A DNA stretch of 64,000 bases, from positions 1,426,001 to 1,490,000 of the forward strand of contig NZ_VLKE01000001.1 in the NCBI RefSeq assembly GCF_007830265.1, written 5' to 3'. Under the pieces are notes generated by a model. The model was not told the DNA's origin, did not search any database, and saw nothing but the letters and a program-made list of their open reading frames with translations. The translations under genes were made by a program, and so were the position numbers. Positions 18,854 to 28,614 of the stretch are shown one piece after another. This stretch comes from Micromonospora olivasterospora. Lineage in GTDB: Bacteria; Actinomycetota; Actinomycetes; Mycobacteriales; Micromonosporaceae. Each line of letters starts with the position of its first letter. The first letter of the stretch is position 1.

Positions 18854-19680
18854 GGCCGCTCCCCCTCGTCACCGTCGACCGGACGGGCGAGCAGCGCGAT
18901 GCTGCCGGAGGTCGCGGTCGCCCGGAGCTTACCGGCTCCGGCGCCGATGATCCCCGCGCTGTCGCGCACGGCGCCGAGCCCCGCGCGGTCACGCACCTGG
19001 GGGAAGCCGCTGGTGATCCGGCCCGAGGTGGTGTGCAGGTGGACGGCGAGATCGCTGTCCTCGCGCACGCGCACGGTGATCGCGCCGGAGATGGTGCTGA
19101 GCTGGATGTCGCTGCCGCGCGGGTTGTCCAGGTCGCAGGTGATCTCGCCGGAGACGGTGTGGGCCCGGACGCTGCCGGCGGCGCTGTCGGCGATCACCAG
19201 CTCCCCGGAGACGGTCTCCAGGCTCACGTCGCCGGCCACCCCCAGCGCCTCCACCGACCCGGAGACGACCTTCGCCTCGGTGCGGCCCCGGACCCCCATC
19301 AGGGTGATCTGCCCGGAGGTGACGTCGGCCCGGGTGCGCCGGCGCAGGCCCGAGACGACCAGCGGCCCGTCGATCAGCGCGAGGTCGGCCGCCGCGTCGG
19401 CGGGGACGGCGATCGAGACGTCGGCCCGGAAGCGGCGGCCCAGTTGGCCGAGCCACCAGAGCACCCCGGGCAGCCGGGGGTGGCGCTCGTGCCGGACGGT
19501 CAGCACGCCGTCCCGGTGCTCCACGATCACCGGGCGGCGGCCGATCCGGGAGACGTCCACCCGGGCCGGCCCGTCCGTGCCGACGACGTTGAGCCGCCCG
19601 GCGACCAGGCGTACGTCCAGCGAGGTGACCGGCTCGTCCAGGGTGAGCCGCTGCGGACTGTCGACGGACCAGCTGGCCAT
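18850..19680 (-). CDS. DUF4097 beta-helix-like protein
   Basis: A 276-residue protein with no signal peptide. After an N-terminal strand region and a short hydrophobic patch (WWLGQLGRRF), it consists of repeating strands of the form TSGxIxL, VSGSVEAL, VSGELVI, VSGEITC and ISGAITV, the hallmark of DUF4097 beta-solenoids. The start is firm: GGAGG stands just before ATG 19680. It forms an operon with padR, a common pairing in actinobacteria. The biochemical role is unknown; membrane or envelope association is usually assumed. Confidence 0.88.
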   Translation of the reverse strand: MASWSVDSPQRLTLDEPVTSLDVRLVAGRLNVVGTDGPARVDVSRIGRRPVIVEHRDGVLTVRHERHPRLPGVLWWLGQLGRRFRADVSIAVPADAAADLALIDGPLVVSGLRRRTRADVTSGQITLMGVRGRTEAKVVSGSVEALGVAGDVSLETVSGELVIADSAAGSVRAHTVSGEITCDLDNPRGSDIQLSTISGAITVRVREDSDLAVHLHTTSGRITSGFPQVRDRAGLGAVRDSAGIIGAGAGKLRATATSGSIALLARPVDGDEGERP

Positions 19681-19737
19681 GGTTTCCTCCCCGCCCGGTA
19701 CGCGCGCGTCCGGCGCGTATCCCTGCGGAGAGAGTAA

Positions 19738-19770
19738 CGCGATACATCGCGACTGAACAAGACAGTCGCG
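19738..19770. promoter_or_regulatory. Operator-like overlapping dyads ahead of DUF4097-padR
   Basis: CGCGAT-AC-ATCGCG (19738-19751) and CGCGACTG-N7-CAGTCGCG (19748-19770) overlap, 58 bases upstream of DUF4097. Read on the minus strand, the first dyad fills the 17-base spacer between a TTGTTC -35 and a weak TTACTC -10. This fits an autoregulatory PadR operator. Confidence 0.55.
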
Positions 19771-19783
19771 TGTCGGGGAGCCG

Positions 19784-20670
19784 TCAGGCCGCCAGGCCCA
19801 CCCCCACCCGCAGCGTGGGCGCCGGGGGCGCGGCGGCGGGCCGGGGCATCGGCAGGCGTACCGCCGCCTCGGCGGCCCGGGCCAGCAGCCGCCGGTCCGC
19901 CCCGGCACCCGGGTGCAGCGCGGCGGCGACCGTCACCTCCGCCGTCAGGCCGCGGGCCCCGAGCACCCGCCAGACCGACCGGCCCAGGCTCTCGTCGCCG
20001 AGGAAGCCCGGGGCGGTGGTCGGGTCGGGCGCGGCACCGGCCAGGCGGTAGCCGATCCGCACCGGCACGACGGGCGCCCCGGCGTCGACCGCGGCCTGGA
20101 ACACCGCCGGCCGGAACCCGCCGCCGGGGCGGCACCCGGGCAGGACGCCGCACCAGGTCGTACCCTCGGGAAAGACCGCGACCGGGTGACCCGCCCGCAG
20201 CGCCGCCGCCACCCGGGCCACCGTGGCCGGCAGCGCCCGGGGGCGCGCGCGGTCCACGAAGAGCGCGCCCGCCGCGGCGGCCAGCAGCCCGATCAGCGGC
20301 CAGTCGCGCACCTCGCGCTTGGCCAGCATGCGGGCAGGCGCCACCGCCAGCACCGCGAGGATGTCCAGCCACGACAGGTGGTTGGCGACCACGAGCGCCC
20401 GCCGGCGGGGCAGCCGGCCCCGCACCACCAGCCGGACGCCGCAGGCCCGGGCCGTCCCCGGGCCCAGCGCCGCACCGCCGACCGGCGCGCCTCGGCCGGC
20501 AGCGCGGGCAGCAGCGCGGCCAGCCCGGCCCCGGCCGCCAGCATCCCGAGTACGCCGACCAGCCGGACCAGCCGGCGGGCGACCGGCACGGTGGGGACCT
20601 CACCGGGCCGGGGCAGGCAGTCCGGCCCGCAGCCGGAGGCCGGCCGCCAGAGGTGGTGGGCGGCGGTCAC
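19784..20670 (-). pseudogene. PlsC/OlsA-like acyltransferase, one frameshift
   Basis: As sequenced, the N-terminal part (GTG 20670 to about 20460: a CGPDCLP motif, then helix RLVGVLGMLAAGAGLAALLP) and the catalytic part (from about 20456: ACGVRLVVRGRL, the HX4D box NHLSWLD, then VFPEGTTW) lie in different frames. One extra C in the run 20456-20459 restores a 296-residue protein reading RRWARGTARACGVRLVVRG. It overlaps the GNAT stop by four bases (GTGA). An acyltransferase of this type coupled to an OlsB-like GNAT suggests lyso-ornithine-lipid O-acylation (OlsA), but a general lysophospholipid acyltransferase is also possible. Confidence 0.75.
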
Positions 20671-21476
20671 GACCCGCCCCCGCCGAGAAAGTGCCGCAGG
20701 TAGCGGGGGTTCATCCGGTCCAGGGAAAACAGCACGTAGAAGTCGGCCACCCGGAAGTCCGGGTCGTACGCCGGCTCGCCGGCCACCCACGCGCCGAGCC
20801 GCAGGTACCCGCGCAGCAGTGGCGGAACGGCCACCCGGTCGGCGGACCCGGCCGCGCCCGGGACGACCGCGCCGGCCGCCGGGGTGGGTGCCTCCGGGGC
20901 GACCGCGCCCGGCTCGGCGAACCAGGGCCGCAGCGGGCGTACCCGCAGCGGCGGGGGCGCCAGGTGCCGGGCGGCCACCTGCGCCCACACCCCGGCGGCG
21001 AGCCGTCCCCCGTCGCCCACCGGCACCGAGGCGCAGCCGCCCAGCCAGCGGGAGCCGCGCAGGTGCAGGTAGCGGGCGATGCCGGCCCACATCAGGTTGA
21101 CCACCGCACCGGAACGGTGGTCCGGGTGGACGCAGGACCGGCCGGCCTCCACCAGGACGTCGCGGAGCGGGTCGAGGGCGCTCAGGTCGAACTCGCCGTC
21201 GGCGTACCGGCGGCCGGTCCGTCCCGGCGGCAGCAGCCGGTACGTGCCGACCACCGCCCCGGTGCGCTCCTCGCGCACGATCAGGTGGTCGCAGTGGGCG
21301 TCGAGATCGTCAGTGTCCAGGCCGACCGGGCCGGGACGCAGGGTCGCCCCGAGCTCGGTGGCGAACACCTCGTGGCGCAGGCGTTGCGCGGCGGCGACCT
21401 GTGTCGGGTCGTCGGCGATCAGGAGGGTGTATCCGCTGGTCGTCAGGGGCGCGCCAGCGACGGACAGAACAGCCAT
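20667..21476 (-). CDS. OlsB-like N-acyltransferase (GNAT fold)
   Basis: A 269-residue protein with the hemolysin/OlsB-type acyltransferase pattern: LRHEVFATELGA near residue 36, the CDHLIV strand, GTYRLLPP, an EAGRSCVHPDHR motif and GIARYLH. In OlsB the fold transfers a 3-hydroxyacyl chain from acyl carrier protein to the alpha-amino group of ornithine. The downstream PlsC-type gene starts inside this stop codon, giving the OlsB-OlsA order known from ornithine-lipid producers. The start is ATG 21476, with GTG 21482 as an alternative. Substrate assignment is inference. Confidence 0.75.
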   Translation of the reverse strand: MAVLSVAGAPLTTSGYTLLIADDPTQVAAAQRLRHEVFATELGATLRPGPVGLDTDDLDAHCDHLIVREERTGAVVGTYRLLPPGRTGRRYADGEFDLSALDPLRDVLVEAGRSCVHPDHRSGAVVNLMWAGIARYLHLRGSRWLGGCASVPVGDGGRLAAGVWAQVAARHLAPPPLRVRPLRPWFAEPGAVAPEAPTPAAGAVVPGAAGSADRVAVPPLLRGYLRLGAWVAGEPAYDPDFRVADFYVLFSLDRMNPRYLRHFLGGGGS

Positions 21477-21604
21477 GAGCACTGTGTAGGTGGCCCGGGT
21501 GCCGGCAGCGGGGACGACCGGTGTCGATCCGGTGAACGCCGTCCGGCGGGGGCCTCCCCACCCGGCCGGGGCGGGCGTGCGAGGCTGCCCGCAGGAGGTT
21601 GGAC

Positions 21605-22264
21605 ATGATCATCCCAGCGAGGTTCAACGGCCCGCCCGGCTCGGGCAACGGCGGCTGGAGCGCGGGCGCCTTCGCCACCGCCACCGGCGGGCACCGCGGC
21701 GTCGTCGAGGTGACGCTGCGGCAGCCGCCGCCGCTGGAGACACCGCTGACCGTCGCCCCCGGCGAGGTACGCGACCCCGACGGACTCCTGATCGCGCAGG
21801 TGCGGGCGGTCGACGAGGACCCCGAGGCGGTGCCACCGGTGGACGTCGAGACGGCGCGGACCGCCTCGGCGGCGTACCCCGGCCTGGTGGACCACCCCTT
21901 CCCCGGCTGCTACGTCTGCGGCCCGGACCGGGCCGACGGGTTGCGGATCTTCCCCGGCCGGCTGGCGGACGGCCGGACGGCGGCCGCGTTCACCGCACCG
22001 GCGGAGGTCGACCCGGCCACGGTCTGGGCCGCGCTGGACTGCCCCGGCGGCTGGGCCGTGATCGCCCCCGGGCGCCCGTACGTGCTCGGCCGGATGGCCG
22101 CCGTGGTCGATGCGCTGCCGGCCCCGGGCGACGAGTGCGTGGTGACCGGCGTGGCCGTCGGCGGCGAGGGGCGCAAGGCGCTGGTGCGCACCAGCCTGTA
22201 CGGCCCGGACGGGCGGCTGCTGGGCCGCGCCCGCGCCACCTGGATCGCCCTGCCCGGGGCCTGA
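21605..22264 (+). CDS. Conserved protein of unknown function, possibly hotdog-fold
   Basis: A 219-residue protein, well supported by AGGAGG six bases before ATG 21605. The N-terminus MIIPARFNGPPGSGNGGW is glycine-rich and looks like a conserved actinobacterial signature. The middle holds FPGCYVCGPDRADGLRI, with a CXXC that may bind metal or be redox active. The C-terminal half has strand patterns (ECVVTGVAVGGEGRKALVRTSLY) seen in hotdog-fold thioesterase-like proteins. It has no signal peptide or membrane helix, and is divergent from the OlsB-like gene. The function is not known to me; the fold is a guess. Confidence 0.8.
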   Translation: MIIPARFNGPPGSGNGGWSAGAFATATGGHRGVVEVTLRQPPPLETPLTVAPGEVRDPDGLLIAQVRAVDEDPEAVPPVDVETARTASAAYPGLVDHPFPGCYVCGPDRADGLRIFPGRLADGRTAAAFTAPAEVDPATVWAALDCPGGWAVIAPGRPYVLGRMAAVVDALPAPGDECVVTGVAVGGEGRKALVRTSLYGPDGRLLGRARATWIALPGA

Positions 22265-22472
22265 CCGCCGCCCGTCACCGCCAGGCGCGGCGGACGGCCC
22301 GGGCGGGCGATCTCGTCCCTGGGGATGACGGTCTCCTGCCTGAGGCGGAGGCGCATCTAGGTGCCGCGCCTGATTGACCTGGTTGCGCCGCCTTGCCACG
22401 CTGTGCGACGGCGCGTCCGCAACAGCGCCACGACACTCGGCGCGACCTCGCGCCACGCACGGGAGGAGAACG

Positions 22473-23411
22473 ATGTCTGACGGGCAGCGAAGCCCCACCA
22501 CCAGCAACGGTCAGATCGTGGTGTCCGGCCTGACGAAGCAGTACAAGAACGTCCGGGCGGTCGACAATCTGTCGTTCACGGTCGAACCGGGGCGGGTGAC
22601 CGGCTTCCTCGGCCCGAACGGCGCCGGCAAGACCACCACGCTCCGCATGCTGCTGAATTTGGTGACCCCGACCGGGGGCACGGCGACGATCGGCGGCCAC
22701 CGGTACGCCGACCTGGCCGACCCGCTGCGCCACGTCGGCGCGGTGCTGGAGGCGTCGAGCGCGCACAAGGGCCGCACCGGCGTCAACCACCTGCGGGTGA
22801 TCTGCGCGGCGGCCGGGCTGCCGAGGCAGCGGGCCGACGAGGCGCTGGCCCTGGTCGGCCTGACCCCGGCGGCCAAGCGCAAGTTCAAGGGCTACTCGCT
22901 CGGCATGAAGCAGCGCCTCGGCATCGCCGCCGCGATGCTCGGCGACCCCCGGTTGCTGATCCTCGACGAGCCGGCCAACGGGCTCGACCCGGAGGGCATC
23001 CGGTGGATGCGCGGCTTCCTCAAGGGGCTGGCCCAGGAGGGCCGGACGGTGCTGGTGTCCAGCCACCTGCTGTCGGAGATGCAGCTCCTCGCCGACGACG
23101 TGGTGATCATCGCGGCCGGCAAGCTGGTCCGGCAGGGCCCGGTCGAGCAGGTGATCGGCTCGATGTCGCAGGGCGGCCGGGTTCGGGTGCGCACCCCGCA
23201 GGCCGAGGAGTTGGCCGCGGCGCTGCGCGAGCTGTCCGCGACCGTGGAGACCGGCGAGCCCGGCGTCCTGCTGGTCGGTGGGGTGGACGCCCCGGCCATC
23301 GGTCGGGCCGCCCTCGCGGCCAAGGTGGAGTTGCACGAACTGACCACGGAACGGCCCGACCTGGAGGGCGTGTTCCTGGAGCTGACGGCCGGAAAGGCGG
23401 GCATCCGATGA
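22473..23411 (+). CDS. ABC transporter ATP-binding protein
   Basis: A 312-residue ATPase of the DrrA/NatA export type. Walker A is GPNGAGKTT, the signature motif is YSLGMKQR (a variant of LSGGQ), Walker B is LLILDEP, and the switch His is in VSSHLL. The C-terminal ~90 residues form the extra domain usual in ATPases that pair with two-TMD-bundle exporters. GGGAGGAG lies six bases before ATG 22473. The stop overlaps the start of the permease gene (ATGA), so the two form one complex. The exported substrate is unknown; multidrug or lipid-like compounds are typical. Confidence 0.93.
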   Translation: MSDGQRSPTTSNGQIVVSGLTKQYKNVRAVDNLSFTVEPGRVTGFLGPNGAGKTTTLRMLLNLVTPTGGTATIGGHRYADLADPLRHVGAVLEASSAHKGRTGVNHLRVICAAAGLPRQRADEALALVGLTPAAKRKFKGYSLGMKQRLGIAAAMLGDPRLLILDEPANGLDPEGIRWMRGFLKGLAQEGRTVLVSSHLLSEMQLLADDVVIIAAGKLVRQGPVEQVIGSMSQGGRVRVRTPQAEELAAALRELSATVETGEPGVLLVGGVDAPAIGRAALAAKVELHELTTERPDLEGVFLELTAGKAGIR

Positions 23412-24241
23412 ACCTCGTCCGATCCGAGCTGCTCAAGATCCGCACCACGAACACCTGGTGGATCTTCGGTCTCGGCACCCTGGTCACGCTCGCGCTGGCG
23501 TTCCTGGTGAACGCGGTGAACGCCAGCTTCTCCCTCAGCGGAGAGCAGGACCTCGACAGCGTTCCGGCCGAGCAGGCGGAGCAGCTTCGCGCCGCAGCCA
23601 GCGACGTCTACCAGGCGGCGAACCTCTTCACCTCAGGCCAGTACTTCGGGCTGCTGTTCGTCATGATGCTCGGCATCCTCGTGGTGACCAACGAGTTCTA
23701 TCACCAGACCGCGACGACGACCTTCCTCACCACGCCGCACCGGTCGGTGGTGGTGGCCGCCAAGTTGGTCACGGCCGCGCTGATCGGTGCGCTGTTCTGG
23801 CTGTTGACCACGGCCCTCACCATCCCCGCCACGTTCATCTATTTCGCCGCCAAGGGGTGGGAGACCCACTTCGGCGAATGGGACATCACCCGGGCGATCC
23901 TGCTGAACCTGCTCGCGTACGTGCTGTGGGGCATCTTCGGCGTCGGGTTCGGCGTGCTGATCCGCAGCCAGATCGGCGCGACCATCACCGCAGTGGTGCT
24001 GTACCTGGTCGGTACGACAGCCGCGAACCTGGTGTTCTTCCTGCTCCAGGAGTGGCTGGGCTGGGACTGGATCGGCAAGCTCGCCGTGATCATCCCGTCC
24101 ACCGCCTCCACGCTGATGATCAGCGGTACCGAATTGCCGGGTAGCCCACCGCAGTGGGCCGGCGCGGTCGTACTGATCACGTACGCCGTGGTCACCGGAG
24201 CGGTCGGAACCTTGATCACGCGACGGCGCGACATCGCTTGA
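23408..24241 (+). CDS. ABC transporter permease (ABC-2 type)
   Basis: A 277-residue membrane protein with six predicted helices: the first after the [18 protein letters not shown] cap, then a long external loop (about 35-75), and five more to the C-terminus. The SELLKIRTT start with a tryptophan-rich patch is typical of ABC-2 permeases. Translationally coupled to the ATPase. A hairpin terminator follows 20 bases after the stop. Confidence 0.92.
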   Translation: MNLVRSELLKIRTTNTWWIFGLGTLVTLALAFLVNAVNASFSLSGEQDLDSVPAEQAEQLRAAASDVYQAANLFTSGQYFGLLFVMMLGILVVTNEFYHQTATTTFLTTPHRSVVVAAKLVTAALIGALFWLLTTALTIPATFIYFAAKGWETHFGEWDITRAILLNLLAYVLWGIFGVGFGVLIRSQIGATITAVVLYLVGTTAANLVFFLLQEWLGWDWIGKLAVIIPSTASTLMISGTELPGSPPQWAGAVVLITYAVVTGAVGTLITRRRDIA

Positions 24242-24261
24242 TCTTGAACGAACAGTGAGGA

Positions 24262-24304
24262 GCCGGCCCCGATGGGTGATCTATGGCCACCCGTCGGGGC
24301 CGGC
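24262..24304 (+). terminator. Hairpin terminator after the ABC exporter operon
   Basis: Perfect 11-bp arms (24262-24272 and 24294-24304) with an additional GGGTG/CACCC pairing inside. Confidence 0.8.
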
Positions 24305-24390
24305 CCATACCCGCGCCGGAGTCGAGGGGACACGGGGTGCGCAGGAACTCTCGCGGCTTCTGTGAAACCGAACACGCGACGGAGGCGGCA

Positions 24391-24489
24391 ATGCTTACCG
24401 TATTCGTACGGCGTAGCCTGGGAGCCGTCTCCTGCTCGCCCGCCTGCGCGGGCGACGGCGGACACCGCGTGACACACAAACCCGCGTGA
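24391..24489 (+). CDS. Possible 32-codon upstream ORF ahead of kgd
   Basis: A short ORF preceded by GGAGG at good spacing, ending 18 bases before the kgd GTG. Its codons span a perfect 8-bp hairpin (24436-24455, loop CTGC). It contains two cysteines (SCSPACAG). It could be a regulatory leader peptide or chance; no homology is known to me. Confidence 0.25.
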   Translation: MLTVFVRRSLGAVSCSPACAGDGGHRVTHKPA

Positions 24490-24507
24490 AAGAGGCGATT
24501 ACCGGCC

Positions 24508-27500
24508 GTGTCGACCCAGCAGACTTCGCAGGAGAACCCACTGGCGGGTTTCGGCCCGAACGAGTGGATCGTCGAGGAGATGTACCAGCGCTACCTCGCC
24601 GACCCAAGCAGTGTCGATTCGGCCTGGCACGACTTCTTCGCCGACTACCGCCAGGCCCCGGGCGCCGACGCGCCGGAGGGTGCGCCGGTGCAGGCCGCCC
24701 CCGCCGCGCCCGAGCCCGCCGCCGCGCCGGAGCCGGCCGCGACGGTCACCCAGCCGGCCGCGCCGCCGGTCGAGAAGGCGCCCGCGAAGCCGGCCGCGCC
24801 CGCCAAGCCGGCCGCCGCCAAGGCCACCCCCGCCAAGCCGGCCGGCGCGGGCGCCCAGACCACGCCGCTGCGCGGTGTCGCCGCGAAGATCGTCCAGAAC
24901 ATGGACGCCTCGCTGAGCGTGCCGACCGCGACGAGCGTCCGCGCCGTCCCGGCCAAGCTGCTGGTCGACAACCGGATCGTGATCAACAACCACCTCGCCC
25001 GCGGGCGTGGCGGCAAGGTCAGCTTCACCCACCTGATCGGGTACGCGATGGTCCGGGCGCTGGTCGAGCACCCGGAGATGAACAACTCCTACGCCGAGGC
25101 CGACGGCAAGCCGACGCTGGTGCGCCCGGAGCACGTCAACCTGGGCATCGCGATCGACCTGGCCAAGCCGGACGGCAGCCGCACCCTGGTGGTGCCGTCC
25201 ATCAAGGCCTGCGAGCAGATGGACTTCCGGCAGTTCTGGCAGGCGTACGAGGACGTGGTCCGGCGCGCCCGCCGCAACGAGCTGACCATGGAGGACTACT
25301 CCGGCACCACGATCTCGCTGACCAACCCGGGCGGCATCGGCACCGTCCACTCGATCCCGCGCCTGATGACCGGGCAGAGCGCCATCATCGGCGTCGGCGC
25401 GATGGAGTACCCGGCGCCGTACCAGGGGATGAGCGAGGCCACCCTCGCCGAGCTGGCCGTCAGCAAGATCATCACGCTGACCAGCACGTACGACCACCGG
25501 ATCATCCAGGGCGCCCAGTCGGGCGAGTTCCTCAAGGTGATGCACGAGCTGCTGCTCGGCGAGCGCGGCTTCTACGACCAGATCTTCACCTCGCTGCGCA
25601 TCCCCTACGAGCCGGTGCGCTGGATGCGGGACGTCTTGGTCGACTCCGAGGGCCAGATCAACAAGACCGCGCGGGTGCACGAGCTGATCCACGCGTACCG
25701 GGTGCGCGGCCACCTGATGGCCGACACCGACCCGCTGGAGTTCAAGATCCGTAAGCACCCGGACCTGGACGTCCTGGAGCACGGCCTGACCCTGTGGGAC
25801 CTCGACCGGACCTTCCCGGTCAACGGGTTCGCCGGCAAGCAGCGGATGAAGCTGCGCTCGATCCTCGGCGTGCTGCGCGACTCGTACTGCCGCCGGGTCG
25901 GCATCGAGTACATGCACATCCAGGACCCGGAGGAGCGGCGCTGGATCCAGGAGCGGATCGAGCGCAAGTACGAGAAGCCGACCCCGGACGAGCAGAAGCA
26001 CGTGCTCAACCGGCTCAACGCCGCCGAGGCGTTCGAGACCTTCCTGCAGACCAAGTACGTCGGCCAGAAGCGCTTCTCGCTGGAGGGCGGCGAGTCGCTG
26101 ATCCCGCTGCTCGGCGAGGTGCTGGAGTGCTCCGCCGAGGCGGGGCTCGACGAGGTCGTCATCGGCATGGCCCACCGGGGCCGGCTGAACGTGCTGGCCA
26201 ACATCGTCGGCAAGCCGTACGAGAAGATCTTCTCGGAGTTCGAGGGGCACCTCGACCCGCGCACCACGCAGGGCTCGGGCGACGTGAAGTACCACCTCGG
26301 CCAGAACGGCAAGTTCACCACCCCGGACGGCGAGCACGCCGTCAAGGTCTCGGTGGTGGCGAACCCGTCGCACCTGGAGGCCGTCGACCCGGTGCTGGAG
26401 GGCATCGTCCGGGCCAAGCAGGACCGGATCGACCTCAAGCTGGAGGGGTACACCGTGCTGCCGCTGGCGGTGCACGGCGACGCCGCCTTCGCCGGCCAGG
26501 GCGTGGTCGCCGAGACGCTCAACCTCTCCCAGCTGCGTGGCTACCGCACCGGCGGCACGGTGCACGTGGTGGTCAACAACCAGGTCGGCTTCACCACCGC
26601 CCCGGAGCACTCCCGGTCCAGCCTCTACAGCACCGACGTCGCCCGGATGATCCAGGCGCCGATCTTCCACGTCAACGGCGACGACCCCGAGGCCGTGGTC
26701 CGGGTCGCCCGGCTGGCGTTCGAGTACCGGCAGGCGTTCAACAAGGACGTCGTGATCGACATGGTCTGCTACCGCCGGCGCGGGCACAACGAGGGCGACG
26801 ACCCGTCGATGTCGAACCCGCAGATGTACCAGATCATCGACGCGCAGCGGTCGGTCCGGAAGCTCTACACCGAGGAGCTGATCGGGCGGGGCGACATCAC
26901 CGTGGAGGACGCGGAGGAGCTGCTGCGCGACTACCAGGCGAAGCTCGAGCGGGTCTTCAAGGCCACGCGGGACGCCGCCTCGACGCCGCGGCAGGTGAGC
27001 CGCCCGCCCCGCCAGGACGAGCCGGAGCCGCAGGTGGACACCGCCACCGACGCCGCCGTGGTCAAGGCGATCGGCGAGGCGCACGTCAACCTGCCCGAGG
27101 GTTTCACCCCGCACAAGCGCATCCAGCAACTGCTCGACCGGCGGGCCCGGATGTCCGTCGAGGGCAACATCGACTGGGGCTTCGGCGAGATCATCGCGTT
27201 CGGCTCGTTGCTGCACGACGGGGTCACCGTCCGGCTCGCCGGGCAGGACTCCCGGCGGGGCACCTTCGTGCAGCGGCACGCGGCCGTGGTCGACTCGAAG
27301 ACCGGTGCGGACCACCTCCCGCTGAGCTCGCTCACCGACGACGGCGCGCGGTCCCGGTTCTTCGTGCACGACTCCCTGCTCAGCGAGTACGCGGCGATGG
27401 GCTTCGAGTACGGCTACTCGGTGGAGAACCCCAACGCGCTGGTCTGCTGGGAGGCCCAGTTCGGCGACTTCGTCAACGGCGCCCAGTCGGTGATCGACGA

Positions 27501-28203
27501 GTTCATCTCCTCCGGCGAGGTGAAGTGGGGCCAGCGCTCGGCGGTCACCCTGCTGCTGCCGCACGGCCACGAGGGCCAGGGCCCGGACCACACCTCCGGC
27601 CGGCCGGAGCGGTTCCTCCAGCTCTGCGCCGAGGACAACATGCGGGTGGCCGTCCCGAGCACCCCGGCGAACCACTTCCACCTGCTGCGTCGCCAGGCCC
27701 TGTCGCCGAAGCGCAAGCCGCTGGTCGTGTTCACGCCAAAGTCGCTGCTGCGGAACAAGCTCTGCGTCTCCCCCGTCGAGGACTTCACCACCGGCACCTT
27801 CCAGCCGGTGCTGCGGGACCCGGCCGCCCCGGCGCCGCAGCAGGTGAAGCGGGTGCTGCTCTGCTCGGGCAAGGTCTACTACGACCTGTTCCAGGCCCGG
27901 ACCGAGCGGGGCGTCACCGACACCGCGATCATCCGGATGGAGCAGCTCTACCCGCTGCCCGTCGAGGAGATCCGGGCGGCCCTGGCGCAGTACCCGAACG
28001 CCGAGGACTTCGCCTGGGTGCAGGAGGAGCCGGCGAACCAGGGCGCGTGGAGCTTCGTCGCGCTCAACCTGCTGGAGCACCTGTCCGACGTCCGGCTGCG
28101 TCGCATCTCCCGCCCGGCCGCCGCCGCCCCGGCGGTCGGCTCGGCCAAGATGCACGAGGTGGAGCAGAACGCGCTGATCGAGGCGGCCCTGCCCCGCCCG
28201 TGA
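24508..28203 (+). CDS. kgd: Multifunctional 2-oxoglutarate decarboxylase/dehydrogenase E1 fused to an E2 domain
   Basis: A 1,231-residue actinobacterial KGD/SucA. The start [30 protein letters not shown] is the conserved E1 helix; an Ala/Pro linker (50-125) leads into an E2 succinyltransferase domain (about 128-365, with [10 protein letters not shown] carrying the acyltransfer His) and then the thiamine-diphosphate E1 domain to the end ([22 protein letters not shown] for the ThDP/Mg site, [13 protein letters not shown]). It decarboxylates 2-oxoglutarate in the TCA cycle and can pass succinyl groups to a lipoyl E2 encoded elsewhere, with FHA protein GarA-type control known in this family. GTG start; an upstream hairpin and short ORF may control it. 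A very strong nested terminator follows. Confidence 0.97.
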   Translation: MSTQQTSQENPLAGFGPNEWIVEEMYQRYLADPSSVDSAWHDFFADYRQAPGADAPEGAPVQAAPAAPEPAAAPEPAATVTQPAAPPVEKAPAKPAAPAKPAAAKATPAKPAGAGAQTTPLRGVAAKIVQNMDASLSVPTATSVRAVPAKLLVDNRIVINNHLARGRGGKVSFTHLIGYAMVRALVEHPEMNNSYAEADGKPTLVRPEHVNLGIAIDLAKPDGSRTLVVPSIKACEQMDFRQFWQAYEDVVRRARRNELTMEDYSGTTISLTNPGGIGTVHSIPRLMTGQSAIIGVGAMEYPAPYQGMSEATLAELAVSKIITLTSTYDHRIIQGAQSGEFLKVMHELLLGERGFYDQIFTSLRIPYEPVRWMRDVLVDSEGQINKTARVHELIHAYRVRGHLMADTDPLEFKIRKHPDLDVLEHGLTLWDLDRTFPVNGFAGKQRMKLRSILGVLRDSYCRRVGIEYMHIQDPEERRWIQERIERKYEKPTPDEQKHVLNRLNAAEAFETFLQTKYVGQKRFSLEGGESLIPLLGEVLECSAEAGLDEVVIGMAHRGRLNVLANIVGKPYEKIFSEFEGHLDPRTTQGSGDVKYHLGQNGKFTTPDGEHAVKVSVVANPSHLEAVDPVLEGIVRAKQDRIDLKLEGYTVLPLAVHGDAAFAGQGVVAETLNLSQLRGYRTGGTVHVVVNNQVGFTTAPEHSRSSLYSTDVARMIQAPIFHVNGDDPEAVVRVARLAFEYRQAFNKDVVIDMVCYRRRGHNEGDDPSMSNPQMYQIIDAQRSVRKLYTEELIGRGDITVEDAEELLRDYQAKLERVFKATRDAASTPRQVSRPPRQDEPEPQVDTATDAAVVKAIGEAHVNLPEGFTPHKRIQQLLDRRARMSVEGNIDWGFGEIIAFGSLLHDGVTVRLAGQDSRRGTFVQRHAAVVDSKTGADHLPLSSLTDDGARSRFFVHDSLLSEYAAMGFEYGYSVENPNALVCWEAQFGDFVNGAQSVIDEFISSGEVKWGQRSAVTLLLPHGHEGQGPDHTSGRPERFLQLCAEDNMRVAVPSTPANHFHLLRRQALSPKRKPLVVFTPKSLLRNKLCVSPVEDFTTGTFQPVLRDPAAPAPQQVKRVLLCSGKVYYDLFQARTERGVTDTAIIRMEQLYPLPVEEIRAALAQYPNAEDFAWVQEEPANQGAWSFVALNLLEHLSDVRLRRISRPAAAAPAVGSAKMHEVEQNALIEAALPRP

Positions 28204-28210
28204 CCTGACC

Positions 28211-28268
28211 GCACCGCCAGCACCGGGGCAGCGACCGTAGGGTCGCTGCCCCGGTCGCGTGGCGGTGC
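28211..28268 (+). terminator. Nested hairpin terminator of kgd
   Basis: The inner 15-bp perfect stem is 28222-28236 with 28241-28255 (loop GTAG); an outer 9-bp stem (28211-28219 with 28260-28268) encloses it. It lies just after the kgd stop. Confidence 0.85.
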
Positions 28269-28285
28269 CCTCCTGAGAGGACACC

Positions 28286-28462
28286 ATGTACTTCACCGAC
28301 CGTGGCATCGAGGAACTGGTCGAACGCCGGGGCGACGAGTCCGTCAGCGTGGAGTGGCTCGGCGAGCGGCTGCGCGACTTCGTGGACCTGAACCCGGAGT
28401 TCGAGACGCCGATCGAGCGGTTCGCCACCTGGCTGGCCCGGCTGGACGACGAGGACGACTAG
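28286..28462 (+). CDS. Small acidic conserved protein (DUF6104-like)
   Basis: A 58-residue acidic protein (MYFTDRGIEELVERRGDESV at the start, ending in LDDEDD). GAGAGG precedes ATG 28286 at good distance. The sequence style, with a WLGERLRDFVDLNPEF core, matches the small actinobacterial family DUF6104 found near kgd; its function is unknown. It sits between the kgd terminator and ackA on the same strand. Confidence 0.75.
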   Translation: MYFTDRGIEELVERRGDESVSVEWLGERLRDFVDLNPEFETPIERFATWLARLDDEDD

Positions 28463-28496
28463 GAGCCGACGCCCGGGGTACGAGGACACGGTCGGC

Positions 28497-28614
28497 GCGA
28501 GGAGTGAGCCGGTCCTGCGAGCCCCGCAGTCGCGAACCTAGGAGGCCCCGTGAGCGCGAGGAGTGAGCCGATCCTGCGAGCCCCGCAGTCGCGAACCTAG
28601 GTGGCCCCGTGAGC
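28497..28614. repeat. 59-bp tandem duplication reaching into the ackA start
   Basis: Two near-identical 59-bp units (28497-28555 and 28556-28614; two substitutions seen near positions 16 and 47 of the unit). Each holds GAGGAGTGAGC and ends in CCCCGTGAGC; the second unit ends with the ackA GTG start. A related sequence recurs at 42404-42574 on the other strand. Confidence 0.85.

Noticed and set aside
22265..22472. Riboswitch or promoter before the ABC exporter
   Set aside because: TTGACC near 22373 has no convincing -10, and no known riboswitch fold was recognised.
24499..28428. A 1,309-codon open frame antisense to kgd
   Set aside because: The frame is a shadow of GC-rich third positions; its protein is low-complexity and matches no family, whereas kgd on the plus strand is complete.
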